From: Cryptomeria japonica
Lineage: Eukaryota > Streptophyta > Pinopsida > Cupressales > Cupressaceae
Assembly (NCBI RefSeq): GCF_030272615.1
Contig: NC_081414.1
Coordinates: 782,978,119 to 783,036,118 of the forward strand
Direction: 5' to 3'
Length of the DNA stretch: 58,000 nucleotides
Below are positions 33,940 to 44,123 of this stretch, one piece after another. A program made the position numbers and the translations under genes. Numbering within the stretch: position 1 is the stretch's first letter; every line of letters starts with the position of its first letter. The notes beneath the pieces are model-generated. The model was given only the letters and a program-made list of their open reading frames with translations, had not been told where the DNA came from and did not search any database.

Positions 33940-35333
33940 CTAGATAAGACTTGTTGGTTGAACATAGACAAATTCATCATAATCTTCTAGTTCATTGGAT
34001 TTTCCTTCATCATTTCTTTCTGAAAATTCATCAATTTTCACATTTGCACTTTCAACTATTTTATTAGATGATTTGATTAGACATTTAAATGCTTTGCTTC
34101 TAGAAGAATAACCAAGAAATGTTCCTTCTTCACTTTTATGATCAAACTTGCCATTTCTATCATCCTTGTGTACATAGCATCTACTTCCAAAGATTTTAAA
34201 GTAACTTACATTAGGTTTCTTATCATACCAGATTTCATATGGTGTCTTCATAGTTCATATCTTCAGTTGTACTCAGTTTAGGGTGTAAACTACTGTGCTT
34301 ATTGCTTCTCTCCAAAATGTTTGTGGCACTTTCTTTTCTATCATTAGTGTTCTGGCACAATCCACAATAGATCTATTTCTTCTCTCAACTATTCCATTTT
34401 GTTGTGGAGTTCTCAGTGCAGAGACTTATCTTTTAATACCATGATCATTGCAAAATAAGTTGAACTCATCAGATGTGAACACTCCTCCTCTATCTGATCT
34501 AAGACATTTCAGTTGTCTTTCTGTTTCATTTTCAACTCTATCCTTGTACCATTTAAACATTTGAAAAGCTTCTAATTTTTCTTTTAAAAACATTACTGAC
34601 ATCATCGTTGAGTAATCATCCATAAATAATATGAAATATTTATCACCATAATAGCTTTGAACTTTCATAGGACCACAAAGATCAATGTGCACAAGATCTA
34701 AACTTCCCTTAGAAGTGTAAGACTTACTTGTAAAGCTTGATCTTGTCATCTTACCCATCTGGCATCCTCAATACATAGCACTCTCAGGATTTTCCAAACT
34801 CGGTAGACCTCTTACTCGGTGCTTCTTACTTGTTTTGATCAGATTATCAAAATTTACATGACCAAACCTTTTATGCCATAACCAGGTATCATCTATCTTT
34901 GCATACAGACATTTGTTCCTAGTCGAGTCAAGGTGAAATATGTTACCTTTTGTTTGTGTCCCAGTAGCAGCTAACTTTCCATTCTTTTCATGAACTTTGA
35001 CAATTCCTTTCTGAAATTCTATTCGGTAACCTATATTGTTTAGCTGCGCTACACTCAGCAAATTATATTTCAAACCTTCAACCAAATAAACATTATTGCA
35101 TCTTGCATTATCAAGAAGTGTTATAGATCCTTTACCTTTCACCGGACATGTGCATCATTACCAAATCTTACATAACCTCCATCATAATCTTCTAACATAA
35201 AAAACTTGTGTTTATAACCAGTCATGTGATGTGAGCATCCACTATCTATGATCCAATAATCATTAGTATTTATGTGAGATATTAGGGATTTTTCTTCATA
35301 GCTTTCTTCATCTGATCCATCTTTGATAGCCAC
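33940..35333 (-). pseudogene. Unit 2 protease and integrase, broken
   Basis: Protease is open at 35139-35333 (IIDSGCSHHMTG); a one-base change in the region after FGNDA shifts the frame. 34768-35142 continues through NLLSVAQLN to the zinc-binding segment (LWHKRFGHVNFDNL). A stop splits zinc finger and core; the core 34426-34758 has Asp in VHIDLCGP and Asp in LRSDRGGV, then a TAA before the Glu block (NGIVERRN, out of the open piece). The C-terminal part is 33940-34251. Order and residues match unit 1. Confidence 0.86.
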
Positions 35334-35456
35334 ATAAACTACTTCCTCTATATCAGTTTCATCTAATTTATCATCATTGGATTCCTCATCAGCTATTAAG
35401 CATGTCTTCCTATCTCTTCTTCTGAAGTCACGGCGTCCTCTGTAATGGTTATCTTT

Positions 35457-36395
35457 CTATCTAACTTCTCGGTAATCTCTCTTTTCAGTAGAATCTTTGT
35501 CAGGATAGTTAGAAGCCATATGTCCTATCTTATCACAATTGAAACATTTCAAAGGTAGTTTTCCTTTATACTTGCCTTTGCCTCTCGGTAACCATCTGGC
35601 TAATAGTGCTTCAAACTCTTCTTGCTTTCTGATTTCCTCATACAGTTTGTGTACTTCCTCCATGTTCTTATGAAATCTTTCACTTTCTCCACTATGATCT
35701 CCTTCAGAGTACTTATACTTTCTTTCATTGTAATCATTAGATTCATCAAGATGAAAAGAACTAAATGCAAATTCAACTTTATTTACAGATGACCCTCTGT
35801 TATCAAAATTACTTAACTCAAATGCATGTAGCTTACCAATAGTAGCATCTAAAGAAACTGGCATATTTTGTATAGACCTCAATTCATTGATTGCAGAGAC
35901 TCGGATTGCATAAGCCAGTAGAAGGGTTCTTAACAACTTACTTGTTATATCCTTTTCTTCAATAGTTCCACTTGCTCCTTTGATTTGCTTGACAATTTCC
36001 TTTAGTCTTGTATTATAATAGGTTATGTTCTCACCTTCATTCATTATCATAGATTCAAGTTGTCCTCTTAGACTATCCATGTTTTCTCTTTGAACATACT
36101 CATCACCACCATATACAGATATGAGCTTGTCCCACATTACCTTTGCATCATTGCAGCCTTCTAGATCATTAAACTCTAAGTTGGTCAATGCAGATGTTAT
36201 TTCAATCATTTCTTGGATATGTTTTTGCTTTGCCTTTATCTCTTCCATTGTCAATGGATAGGTGCTCGGTGTAATGAAATCATTCTCTAGATAATATAAA
36301 ACATATTCACCAAATCCTGATAGGTACAACTTCATCCTTTTCTGCCATGTAGAGAAATTTGACTTGTTCAGCTTCGATGCATCCCTCTTATACAT
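35457..36395 (-). pseudogene. Unit 2 gag, open from start to a shared amber
   Basis: This is the best-preserved gag: 312 codons from MYKRDASKLN to an amber at 35457-35459. The N-terminal region (TWQKRMKLYLSG) and the central helical part (AMWDKLISVYGG-like, seen as VMWDKLISVYGG, then EKDITSKLLRTLL) are those of copia gag (UBN2-type). A basic linker precedes the knuckle CFNCDKIGHMASNY, where the last Cys is Tyr. Since gag and pol normally share one frame in copia, I read the amber as either inherited damage or a boundary signal. Confidence 0.88.
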
Positions 36396-36447
36396 CTTTG
36401 GATCTTTGCCTCAAGTACCTTTAAACTTTTCTTCCGGAGTCCAATAG

Positions 36448-36459
36448 CTCTGATACCAA
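36448..36459 (-). other. Unit 2 primer binding site (initiator tRNA-Met)
   Basis: The minus strand reads TTGGTATCAGAG next to LTR C, as in unit 1. Confidence 0.88.
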
Positions 36460-36460
36460 T

Positions 36461-37958
36461 TGATAGTTCTAATACTTAATGACAAGTATAGATGCCACGC
36501 TAATAAGATGAGAGGGGAGGGCTGAATCATAAAAACTTAATCTTCCACAAAAACATCAGATTCAACCTCGGTAACATATACTTCAGTGATATAACCAAAA
36601 CTAGTAAACATGCAAACTCAAAAGCATATAAACATCATAACACTCATAACACCAGATTTAACGTGGAAACCCAAATAGGGAAAAACCACTATGAGATTTT
36701 GGACCCACTAAGAAATATACTCTTCTAGAGTATGCTTGGTTAAAAGAAAATCCTGTTTAAAATTACAAACACATTGCTAGATGTGACCCGGTTAAGGAAT
36801 TTCCCTCAGATCTGTTAGGATCTTCACCTTGTTAGAAGTGACCTTGTTAAAGGATTTCAAACACTCAATCAGAATGTCACCTTGCTAGAGGGTTTTACAA
36901 ATAAGACTATTAAGTCCACTCGATTAAGATATTTTCTGTCACTTTCACAAAATAACAGTAATAAAAATCTATTTTCAACTTCACATCTAAAATGCTAAAG
37001 TAGATTCTTATTTGCTCAATACAATATGGACATAGAACTAATCTTGTCCTTTTGTTGGGCTCTATACTATGTTATTCAAAATAGGTCTTCAAGCTTCCAT
37101 GCTCGGTAATCACTATGTAGCATCCCTGTGCATACACTTGCTTGGATACATTGTTTATCAACAATTCCTTATTTATAAACAATTTCTTGACCGCTTAATC
37201 TCCTTGATCACATTTGCCATGATCAATCATAGCCATCAAATCTTTAATCTTGACTAGGTTCAATGTATTGTTCGATCTAAAAATGTTGTAACCCACCTTG
37301 GAACTTGCATACATTTCTTGGAACTTGTGCTAGGGTAATGCGGTTCAATCTAAGTTGTAGATCTTCCTGCCGATTTTCCTTGCCCATAGATTCTTTAACA
37401 AACTTCATTCATGGCATACCAATCATTTAATCATAGCCAGCTCATCAGCTTCCTTCATTAAATAATGCATGTAATCATTTAATGCATTCTATTATTACTC
37501 AGTTGCAACTTAGTAAATACTAAACTTCACTCGGTAGACATTTTGTCTTCATTAACCGATAGCAATAACCTTAGAGTTTACCGACTAGGTTCCTTAGGGT
37601 TTACCGACTAGGTTCTTTGCTCGGTAACGTAGTATAGTATTAACCTTACAATCAATAACATATGTATGATATCAAAACAATCTAAACATCATGATCTCAT
37701 CACTATCTAACTCGGTAATAGTTGCACATTGAATAACTTATTCATCCCCTTATTCATCATATTCTTTCTATGTTTTTTACCGACATCTTTATACTCATCA
37801 AATCAAACAACATAATATATGGCAACATCATACTAAATTAGAAAATCAATTTCTTGACATAAATGACAAAATAATAATATTAAGACAGTAGACATCCTTA
37901 AGCAGTTATATCCATAATCATCAACAACCTTCTCAATATACTTATTGAAATGCCAACA
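36461..37958 (-). repeat. LTR C, shared by units 2 and 3
   Basis: The left side abuts the PBS of unit 2 and the right side abuts the PPT of unit 3. It lacks the 28-bp extension, like LTR A. It carries the same modules (GGGAAAAACCACT near 36678, CCTTGTTAAAGG near 36841, TTGACATAAATGACAA at 37854). Confidence 0.88.
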
Positions 37959-38384
37959 ATCTCCCCCTTTGGCATTGATGGCAAAACAAATTGATTTGAC
38001 CTAAATGATTCGGATTCAGATTGTTGTGATTCTGAAATTCTAAAATGCTCTCTTCCCTATCATCAATCTTCTCCCCCATATATTAATCTTCTCCTCTTTC
38101 CTTCAGTCTTTCTTTTCTACTTTTCTCGAGTCTTCTTTAGTCTTCTCCCCCTTTGACAACAATGCCAAAAAGTAATGAACTAAAACATAATTTTTTCCTG
38201 TATGAAGTGAATTCCTTTAGTTATGTGTCAACTTAGTCTCGGTCAAAACATTTATGTCTTCAATTCCCGTTGCCTGTATTGTTTCCTGTACACCTTTAGA
38301 AAACCTCCTAAAGTGTGTAAATCAGCATCAACTCTTAAAAGATATTCTGTAGAGTCATCGAATTGATGCTTTCACCGAACTTGG
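37959..38384 (-). other. Unit 3: PPT and 3' untranslated region
   Basis: The PPT (minus strand AAAGGGGGAGAT) touches LTR C, and ATGCCAA/TTGGCAT flank it. A second PPT-like tract lies at 38145-38160, about 187 bp from the LTR. No frame is present. Confidence 0.77.
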
Positions 38385-39868
38385 TCAGTGAGTAGAAGAT
38401 AGGGGTAGGACCCCTAACTCACTTCTGACGTACTCAAAAGTGTACCTTGGTAGTGGCTTGGTGAAGATATCTAGTATTTGTTCCTTTGTGCTAACATGCT
38501 CCAACACCACTTTCTTCTCTTGAGCTTCTTCTCTAAGATAATGATATTTGATAGAGATGTGCTTCGTCTTAGAGTGTATAGCAGGATTCTTTGAAATGTT
38601 AATGGCACTAGCATTGTCATAAAATATAGTTACTGGCTCAGTAACTTTCTCATTTATATATGCAATAGTTGTTTGATCCATGCTATGTTGGTGCAATTCA
38701 ATGCTGCAGCAACATATTCAGCTTCTGCTCTTGACTATGAAACACATCCTTGTTTCTTGCTAAGCCAACTCACTAGTCTTTCTCCTAAAAAGAAAGCTCC
38801 CCCACTTGTGCTTTTTCTGTCATCAATGTTGCCTTCCCAATCAACATCAGTATAAACTTTTAAATCAAAATCATTTCCTTTCTGATATACTAAGCCATAA
38901 TCCTCAGTGCCTTTCAAGTATCTGAAAATTCTTTTGATTGTTGTTATGTGTGTTTCCTTGGGATCTACAGAGAATCTTGCAAATATACCTACTCCATGTG
39001 CTATATCTGGGCTACTATAAACAACATATTTTAGCTTTCCAATCATGAATTGGTAAAGTGTCTCATCAATAGATGCAGATTCATCATTCTTTGATAATTT
39101 ACAGCTGGTAGTCATAGGAGTACTTACTAGTTTTGAGTCCTCCATTCCAAATTTCTTCAAGATTTCCTTTATGTACTTAGATTGAGTAATGAAAATCTCA
39201 TTTTTTATTTGTAGTATCTGTAAACCTATAAAATACTTTATCTCACCGGTTAATGACATCTCAAATTCTTTGCTCATTTCATTTCCAAAGTTCTTGCATA
39301 AAGAGTCATTTCCACAAAATATAATATCATCAACAAATATGGCTAAGATTAGTATTCCATTTTCATCATTCTTCGTGTACATATTGTTATTCTCACTTGT
39401 CCTTAGAAAACCAATCTTGATCAAATAAGAGTGCAATCTTTCATACCATGCTCTAGGTGCTTGTTTCAAACCATATAAAGCTTTGTTCAATTTACATACC
39501 TGATCTTTATTCTTGTCTTCAACAAATCCTTCAAGTTGTTCAATAAAAACTTCTTCTTCTAATATACCATTCAGAAATATAGATTTTACATCCATTTGAT
39601 ATACTTTGAAATTTTTGAAAGCAGCATATGCCAACAATATTCTTACTCCTTCAAGTCTAGCCACAAGTGCAAAAGTTTCACCATAATCAATTCCTTCTTC
39701 TTGAGCATAACCTTTGCAAACTAGTCTTTCTTTATTTCGAATGATCTCACCTTTTTCATTCAGCTTGTTTTTGAAAATCCACTTTGTACTAATTACATTT
39801 TTGTCCTTTGGTCTTGGGATTAGTGTCCATGTGTCATTCTTTTTGATTTGATCAATCTCTTCTGTCAT
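38385..39868 (-). pseudogene. Unit 3 RT and RNase H, nearly open
   Basis: The 377-codon frame 38735-39868 covers the whole RT: Asp93 in [12 protein letters not shown], the catalytic FVDD at residues 178-181, the thumb ([14 protein letters not shown]) and the position after GKL, which is Lys here but a stop in units 1 and 2. It runs into RNase H (YTDVDWEGN) and ends after KKQGCVS. A stop and a small rearrangement then remove the normal sequence between ALNC and INEKVTEP. The tail 38385-38696 has FYDNASAINI and DIFTKPLPR. It is the least damaged RT in the window. Confidence 0.9.
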
Positions 39869-40398
39869 AGCATTTATCCAATCTTCACTGATAATGCCTC
39901 TTTCACTATTCTTGGTTCAAATTCAGATATCAGACATGTGTTTTGTCTCACTTTGTTCCTTGTCATCATTGGATCATCCTTGTCTCCTATAATCTAACTT
40001 GATGCATGATGTCTTCTGACATACTTGGCTAATACATGCTTGGTAGGTTCCATATGATCTTCTTCATCACTCGGTAACTGAATATTCTCTTCATTTTCTT
40101 CAATAGTTCTCTTAGTAAGTGTTGTTGGTTGAACATAGACAAATTCAGCATAATTTTCTAGTTCCTTGGAATTTCCTTCATCATTTCTTTCTGCAAATTA
40201 TTCAATTTTCACATTTCCACTTTCTACTATTTTGTTAGATGATTTGATTAGACATTTAAATGCTTTGCTTCGAGAAGAATAACCAAGAAATGTTCCTTCT
40301 TCACTTTTCTGATCAAACTTGCCATTTCTATCATCCTTGTGTACATAGCATCTACTTCCAAAGATTTTAATGTAACTTACATTAGGTTTCTTGTCATA

Positions 40399-41569
40399 CT
40401 AGATTTCATATGGTGTCTTCATGGTTCCTTTCTTTAGTTGTACTTGGTTCAGGGTGTAAACTAATGTGCTTATTGCTTTTCTCCAAAATGTTTGTGGTAC
40501 TTTCTTTTCAATCATCAGTGTTCTAGCACAATCCATAATAGATCTATTTCTTCTCTCAACTATTCCATTTTGTTGTGGAGTTCTCAGTATAGAGACTTGT
40601 CTTTTAATACCATGATCATTGCAGAATAAGTTGAACTCATCAAATGTGAACTCTCCTCCTCTATCTGATCTAAGACATTTCAGTTGTATTTCTGTTTCAT
40701 TTTCAACTCTAGCCTTGTACCATTTAAACATTTGAAAAGCTTCTGATTTTTCCTTTAAAAACATTACTAACATCATCCTTGAGTAATCATCCATAAATAA
40801 TATGAAATATTTATCACCATAATAGTTTTGAACTTTCATAGGACCACAAAGATCAGTGTGCACAAGATCTAAAATTCCCTTAGAAGTGTAAGACTTACTT
40901 GTAAAGCTTGATCTTGTCATCTTACCCATCTGGCATCCTCAACACATACCATTCTCAGGTTTTTCCAAACTCAGTAGACCTTTTATGTCATAACCAGGTA
41001 TCATCTATCTTTTCATACAAACATTTGTTCCTAGTTGAGTCAAGGTGAAATGTGTTACCTTTTGTCTGTGTCCCGGTAGCAACTAATTTTCCATTTTTTT
41101 CATGAACTTTGACAATTCCTTTCTGAAATTCTATTCGGTAACCTATATTGTTTAGCTGTACTACACTCAACAAATTATATTTCAAACCTTCAACCCAATA
41201 AACATCATTACATCTTGCATTATCAAGAAGTGTTATAGATCCTTTACCTTTCAGCGGACATGGTGCATCATTACCAAATCTTACATAACCTCCATCATAA
41301 TCTTCTAACATAACAAACTTGTGTTTATCACCAGTCATGTGATGTGAGCATCCACTATCTATGATCCAAGAATCATTAGTATTTATGTGAGATATTAGGG
41401 ATTTTTCTTCATACCTTTCTTCATCTGATCCATCTTTGATAGCCACATAAACTACTTCCTCTGTATCAGTTTCATCTGATTTATCATCATTGGATTCCTC
41501 ATCAGCTATTAAGCATGTCTTCCTATCTCTTCTTCTGAAGTCATGGTGTCCTCTGTAATGGTTATCTTT
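40399..41569 (-). pseudogene. Unit 3 protease and integrase, broken by a 59-bp deletion
   Basis: Protease and the segment before integrase are open at 40988-41446 (IIDSGCSHHMTGD, then LKYNLLSVVQL). At 40980/40981 a 59-bp stretch present in unit 2 (34810-34868) is missing. It encodes most of the integrase zinc-binding His region, and the loss shifts the frame. The core is open at 40399-40929: Asp in VHTDLCGP, Asp in LRSDRGGEF, Glu in NGIVERRN. The C-terminal part continues below 40399 in broken pieces to about 39950. Confidence 0.87.
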
Positions 41570-42508
41570 CTATCTACCTTCTCAATAATCTCTCTTTTCA
41601 GTAGAATCTTTGTTAGGACAGTTAGAAGCCATATGTCCTATCTTATCACAATTGAAACATTTCAAAGGTAGTTTTCCTTTATACTTGCCTTTGCCTCTCG
41701 ATAACCTTCTGGCTAATAGTGCTTCAAACTCTTCTTGCTTTCTAATTTCCTCATATAGTTTGTGTACTTCCTCCATGTTCTTATGAAATCTTTCACTTGC
41801 TCCATAGTGATCTCCTTCAGAGTACTTATACTTTCTTTCATTGTAATCATCAGATTCATCACGATGAAAAGAACTAAATGCAAATTCAACTTTATTTACC
41901 GATGACCCACTATTATAAAAATTACTTAACTCAAATGCATGTAGCTTACCAATAGTAGCATCTAAAGAAACTGACATATTTGGTACAAACCTCAATTCAT
42001 TGATTGCTGAGACTTGGATTGCATAAGTTGGTAGAAGGGTTCTTAACAACTTACTTGTTATATCCTTTTCTTCAATAGTTCCACCTGCTCCTTTGATTTG
42101 ATTGACAATCTCCTTTAGTTTTGTACTATGCTGGGTTATGTTCTCACCTTCATTCATCCTCATAGATTCAAGTTGTCCTCTTAGACTATCCACTTTTTCT
42201 CTTTGAACATGTTCATCACCACCATATACAGATATGAGCTTGTCCCACATTGCCTTTGCATCATTGCAGCCTTCTAGATCATTAAACTTTGAGTCGGTCA
42301 ATGTAGATGTTATTTCAATCATTGCTTGGATATGTTCTTTCTTTGCCTTTATCTCTTCCATTGTCAATGGATAGTTGCTCGGTGTAATGAAATCATTCTC
42401 CACATAATATACAACATATTCTCCAACTTTTGATAGGTGCAACTTCATCCTTTTCTGCCATTTAGAGAAAATTGACTTGTTCAGCTGTGGTGCATCCCTC
42501 TTATACAT
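41570..42508 (-). pseudogene. Unit 3 gag, nearly complete
   Basis: It is open for 308 codons from MYKRDAPQLN to a TGA at 41582-41584, four codons before the amber at 41570-41572 that the other units also have. The central helices match unit 2. The knuckle CFNCDKIGHMASNC is intact, unlike in units 1 and 2. Unit 3 is therefore closest to the functional form for gag and RT. Confidence 0.88.
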
Positions 42509-42559
42509 CTTTCGATCTTTGCCTCAAGTACCTTTAAAATTTTCTTCCAGAGTCCAATA

Positions 42560-42573
42560 TCTTTGATACCATT
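42560..42573 (-). other. Unit 3 primer binding site, mutated
   Basis: The minus strand reads ATGGTATCAAAG here, changed from the TTGGTATCAGAGC of units 1 and 2. Confidence 0.75.
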
Positions 42574-44118
42574 TGATAGTTTTGATACTTAATGATAAGT
42601 ACAGATGCCAAGCTAATAAGATGAGAGGGGGGGCTGAAGCATACAAACTTAATCTTCCATAAAAACATCAGATTCAACCTCGGTAACATATACTTTAGTG
42701 ATATAACCAAAACTGGTAAACATGCAAACTCAATAGCATATAAACATCATAACACTCATAACACCAGATTTAACGTGGAAAGCCAAATAGGGAAAAACCA
42801 CTGTGGGATTTTGGACCCACTAAGAAATATACTCTTCTAGAGTATGCTCAGTTCAAAGAAAATCTTGTTAAAGATTACAAACACATTGCTAGATGTGACC
42901 TGGTTAAGGGATTTCCCTCAGATCTGTTAGGATCTTCACCTTGTTAGAAGTGACCTTGTTAAAGGATTTCAAACACTCAATCAGAATGTCACCTTGCTAG
43001 AGGGTTTTACAAATAAGGCTGTTAAGTCCACTCAGTTAAGAGATTTTCTATCACTTTCACAAAATAACAGAAATAAAAATCTATCTGCAACTTCACATCT
43101 AAAATGCTAAAGCAGATTCTTATTTTCTCAATACAATATGGACATAGAACTAATCTTGTCCTTCTACTGAACTCTATACTTTGTTTTTCAAAACAGGTCT
43201 TCAGGATTCTGTGCTCGGTAATCACTATGTAGCATCCCTATGCATACACTTGCTCGCATACATTGTTTATCAACACTTTCTTATTTATAAACAATTGCTT
43301 GATCGCTTAATTTCCTTGATCACATTTCCCATAATCAATCATAGCCATCAGATCTTCAATCTTGACTAGGTTCAATGTATTCTTCGATTTGAAAATGTTT
43401 TACCCCGTCTTGGAACTTGCATACATTTCTTGGAACTTGCATACATTTCTTGGAACTTGTGCTAGGGTAATGTTGTTCAATCTAAGCTGTAGATCTTCCT
43501 GCCGATTTTCCTTTGCCATAGATCCTTTAACAAACTTAATTCACAACATACCAATCATTTAATCATAGCCAACTCATCAGCTTCCTTCATTAAATAATGC
43601 ATGTAATCATTTAATGCATTCTATTATTACTCTGTTGAAACTCAGTAAATACTAAACTTCACTTGGTAGACATTTTGTCTTCATTAACCGATAGAGGTAA
43701 CCTTAAAGTTTACCGACTAGGTTCCTTAGGGTTTATCGACCAGGTTCTTTGCTTGATAACATAGTATAGTATTAACCTTACAATCAATAACATATGTATG
43801 ATATCAAAACAATCTAAACATCATGATCTCATCATTGTCTAACTCAGTAATAGTTGCCCATTGAATAACTTATTCATCTCCTTATTCATCATATTCTTTT
43901 TGTGTCTTTTACCGACATCTTTATACTCATCAAATCATACTTCTTAAGATATGGCAACATCATACTAAATTAGAAAATCAATATCTTGACATCAATGACA
44001 AAATAATAATATTAAGACAGTAGACATCCTTAAGCAGTTATATCCATAATCATCAACAACTTTCTCAATATCCTTATTGGAATGCCAACAATCTCCCTTG
44101 CTTGCTATAATACCAATA
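42574..44118 (-). repeat. LTR D, outer 5' LTR of unit 3, with 28-bp extension
   Basis: The left side abuts the mutated PBS. The right side has the same 28-bp extension as LTR B (44091-44118), here ending AATACCAATA, so the LTR terminus TG has become TA. It also has an exact 20-bp duplication at 43411-43450. GAATG follows at 44119. Confidence 0.82.
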
Positions 44119-44123
44119 GAATG
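44119..44123. repeat. Right target-site duplication GAATG of the triple array
   Basis: Identical to 24122-24126. It is found only if LTR D is taken to include the 28-bp extension, which LTR B independently supports. Confidence 0.68.

Larger units (their letters stand above)
24127..44118 (-). mobile_element. Tandem copia array: four LTRs and three internal regions, sharing LTRs
   Basis: On the plus strand the order is LTR A 24127-25622, internal 1 25623-30264, LTR B 30265-31789, internal 2 31790-36460, LTR C 36461-37958, internal 3 37959-42573, LTR D 42574-44118. LTRs B and C each have a PBS abutting one side and a PPT abutting the other, so each serves two units at once. All units face the minus strand and are closely similar. 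The outer ends are flanked by GAATG. Confidence 0.88.
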
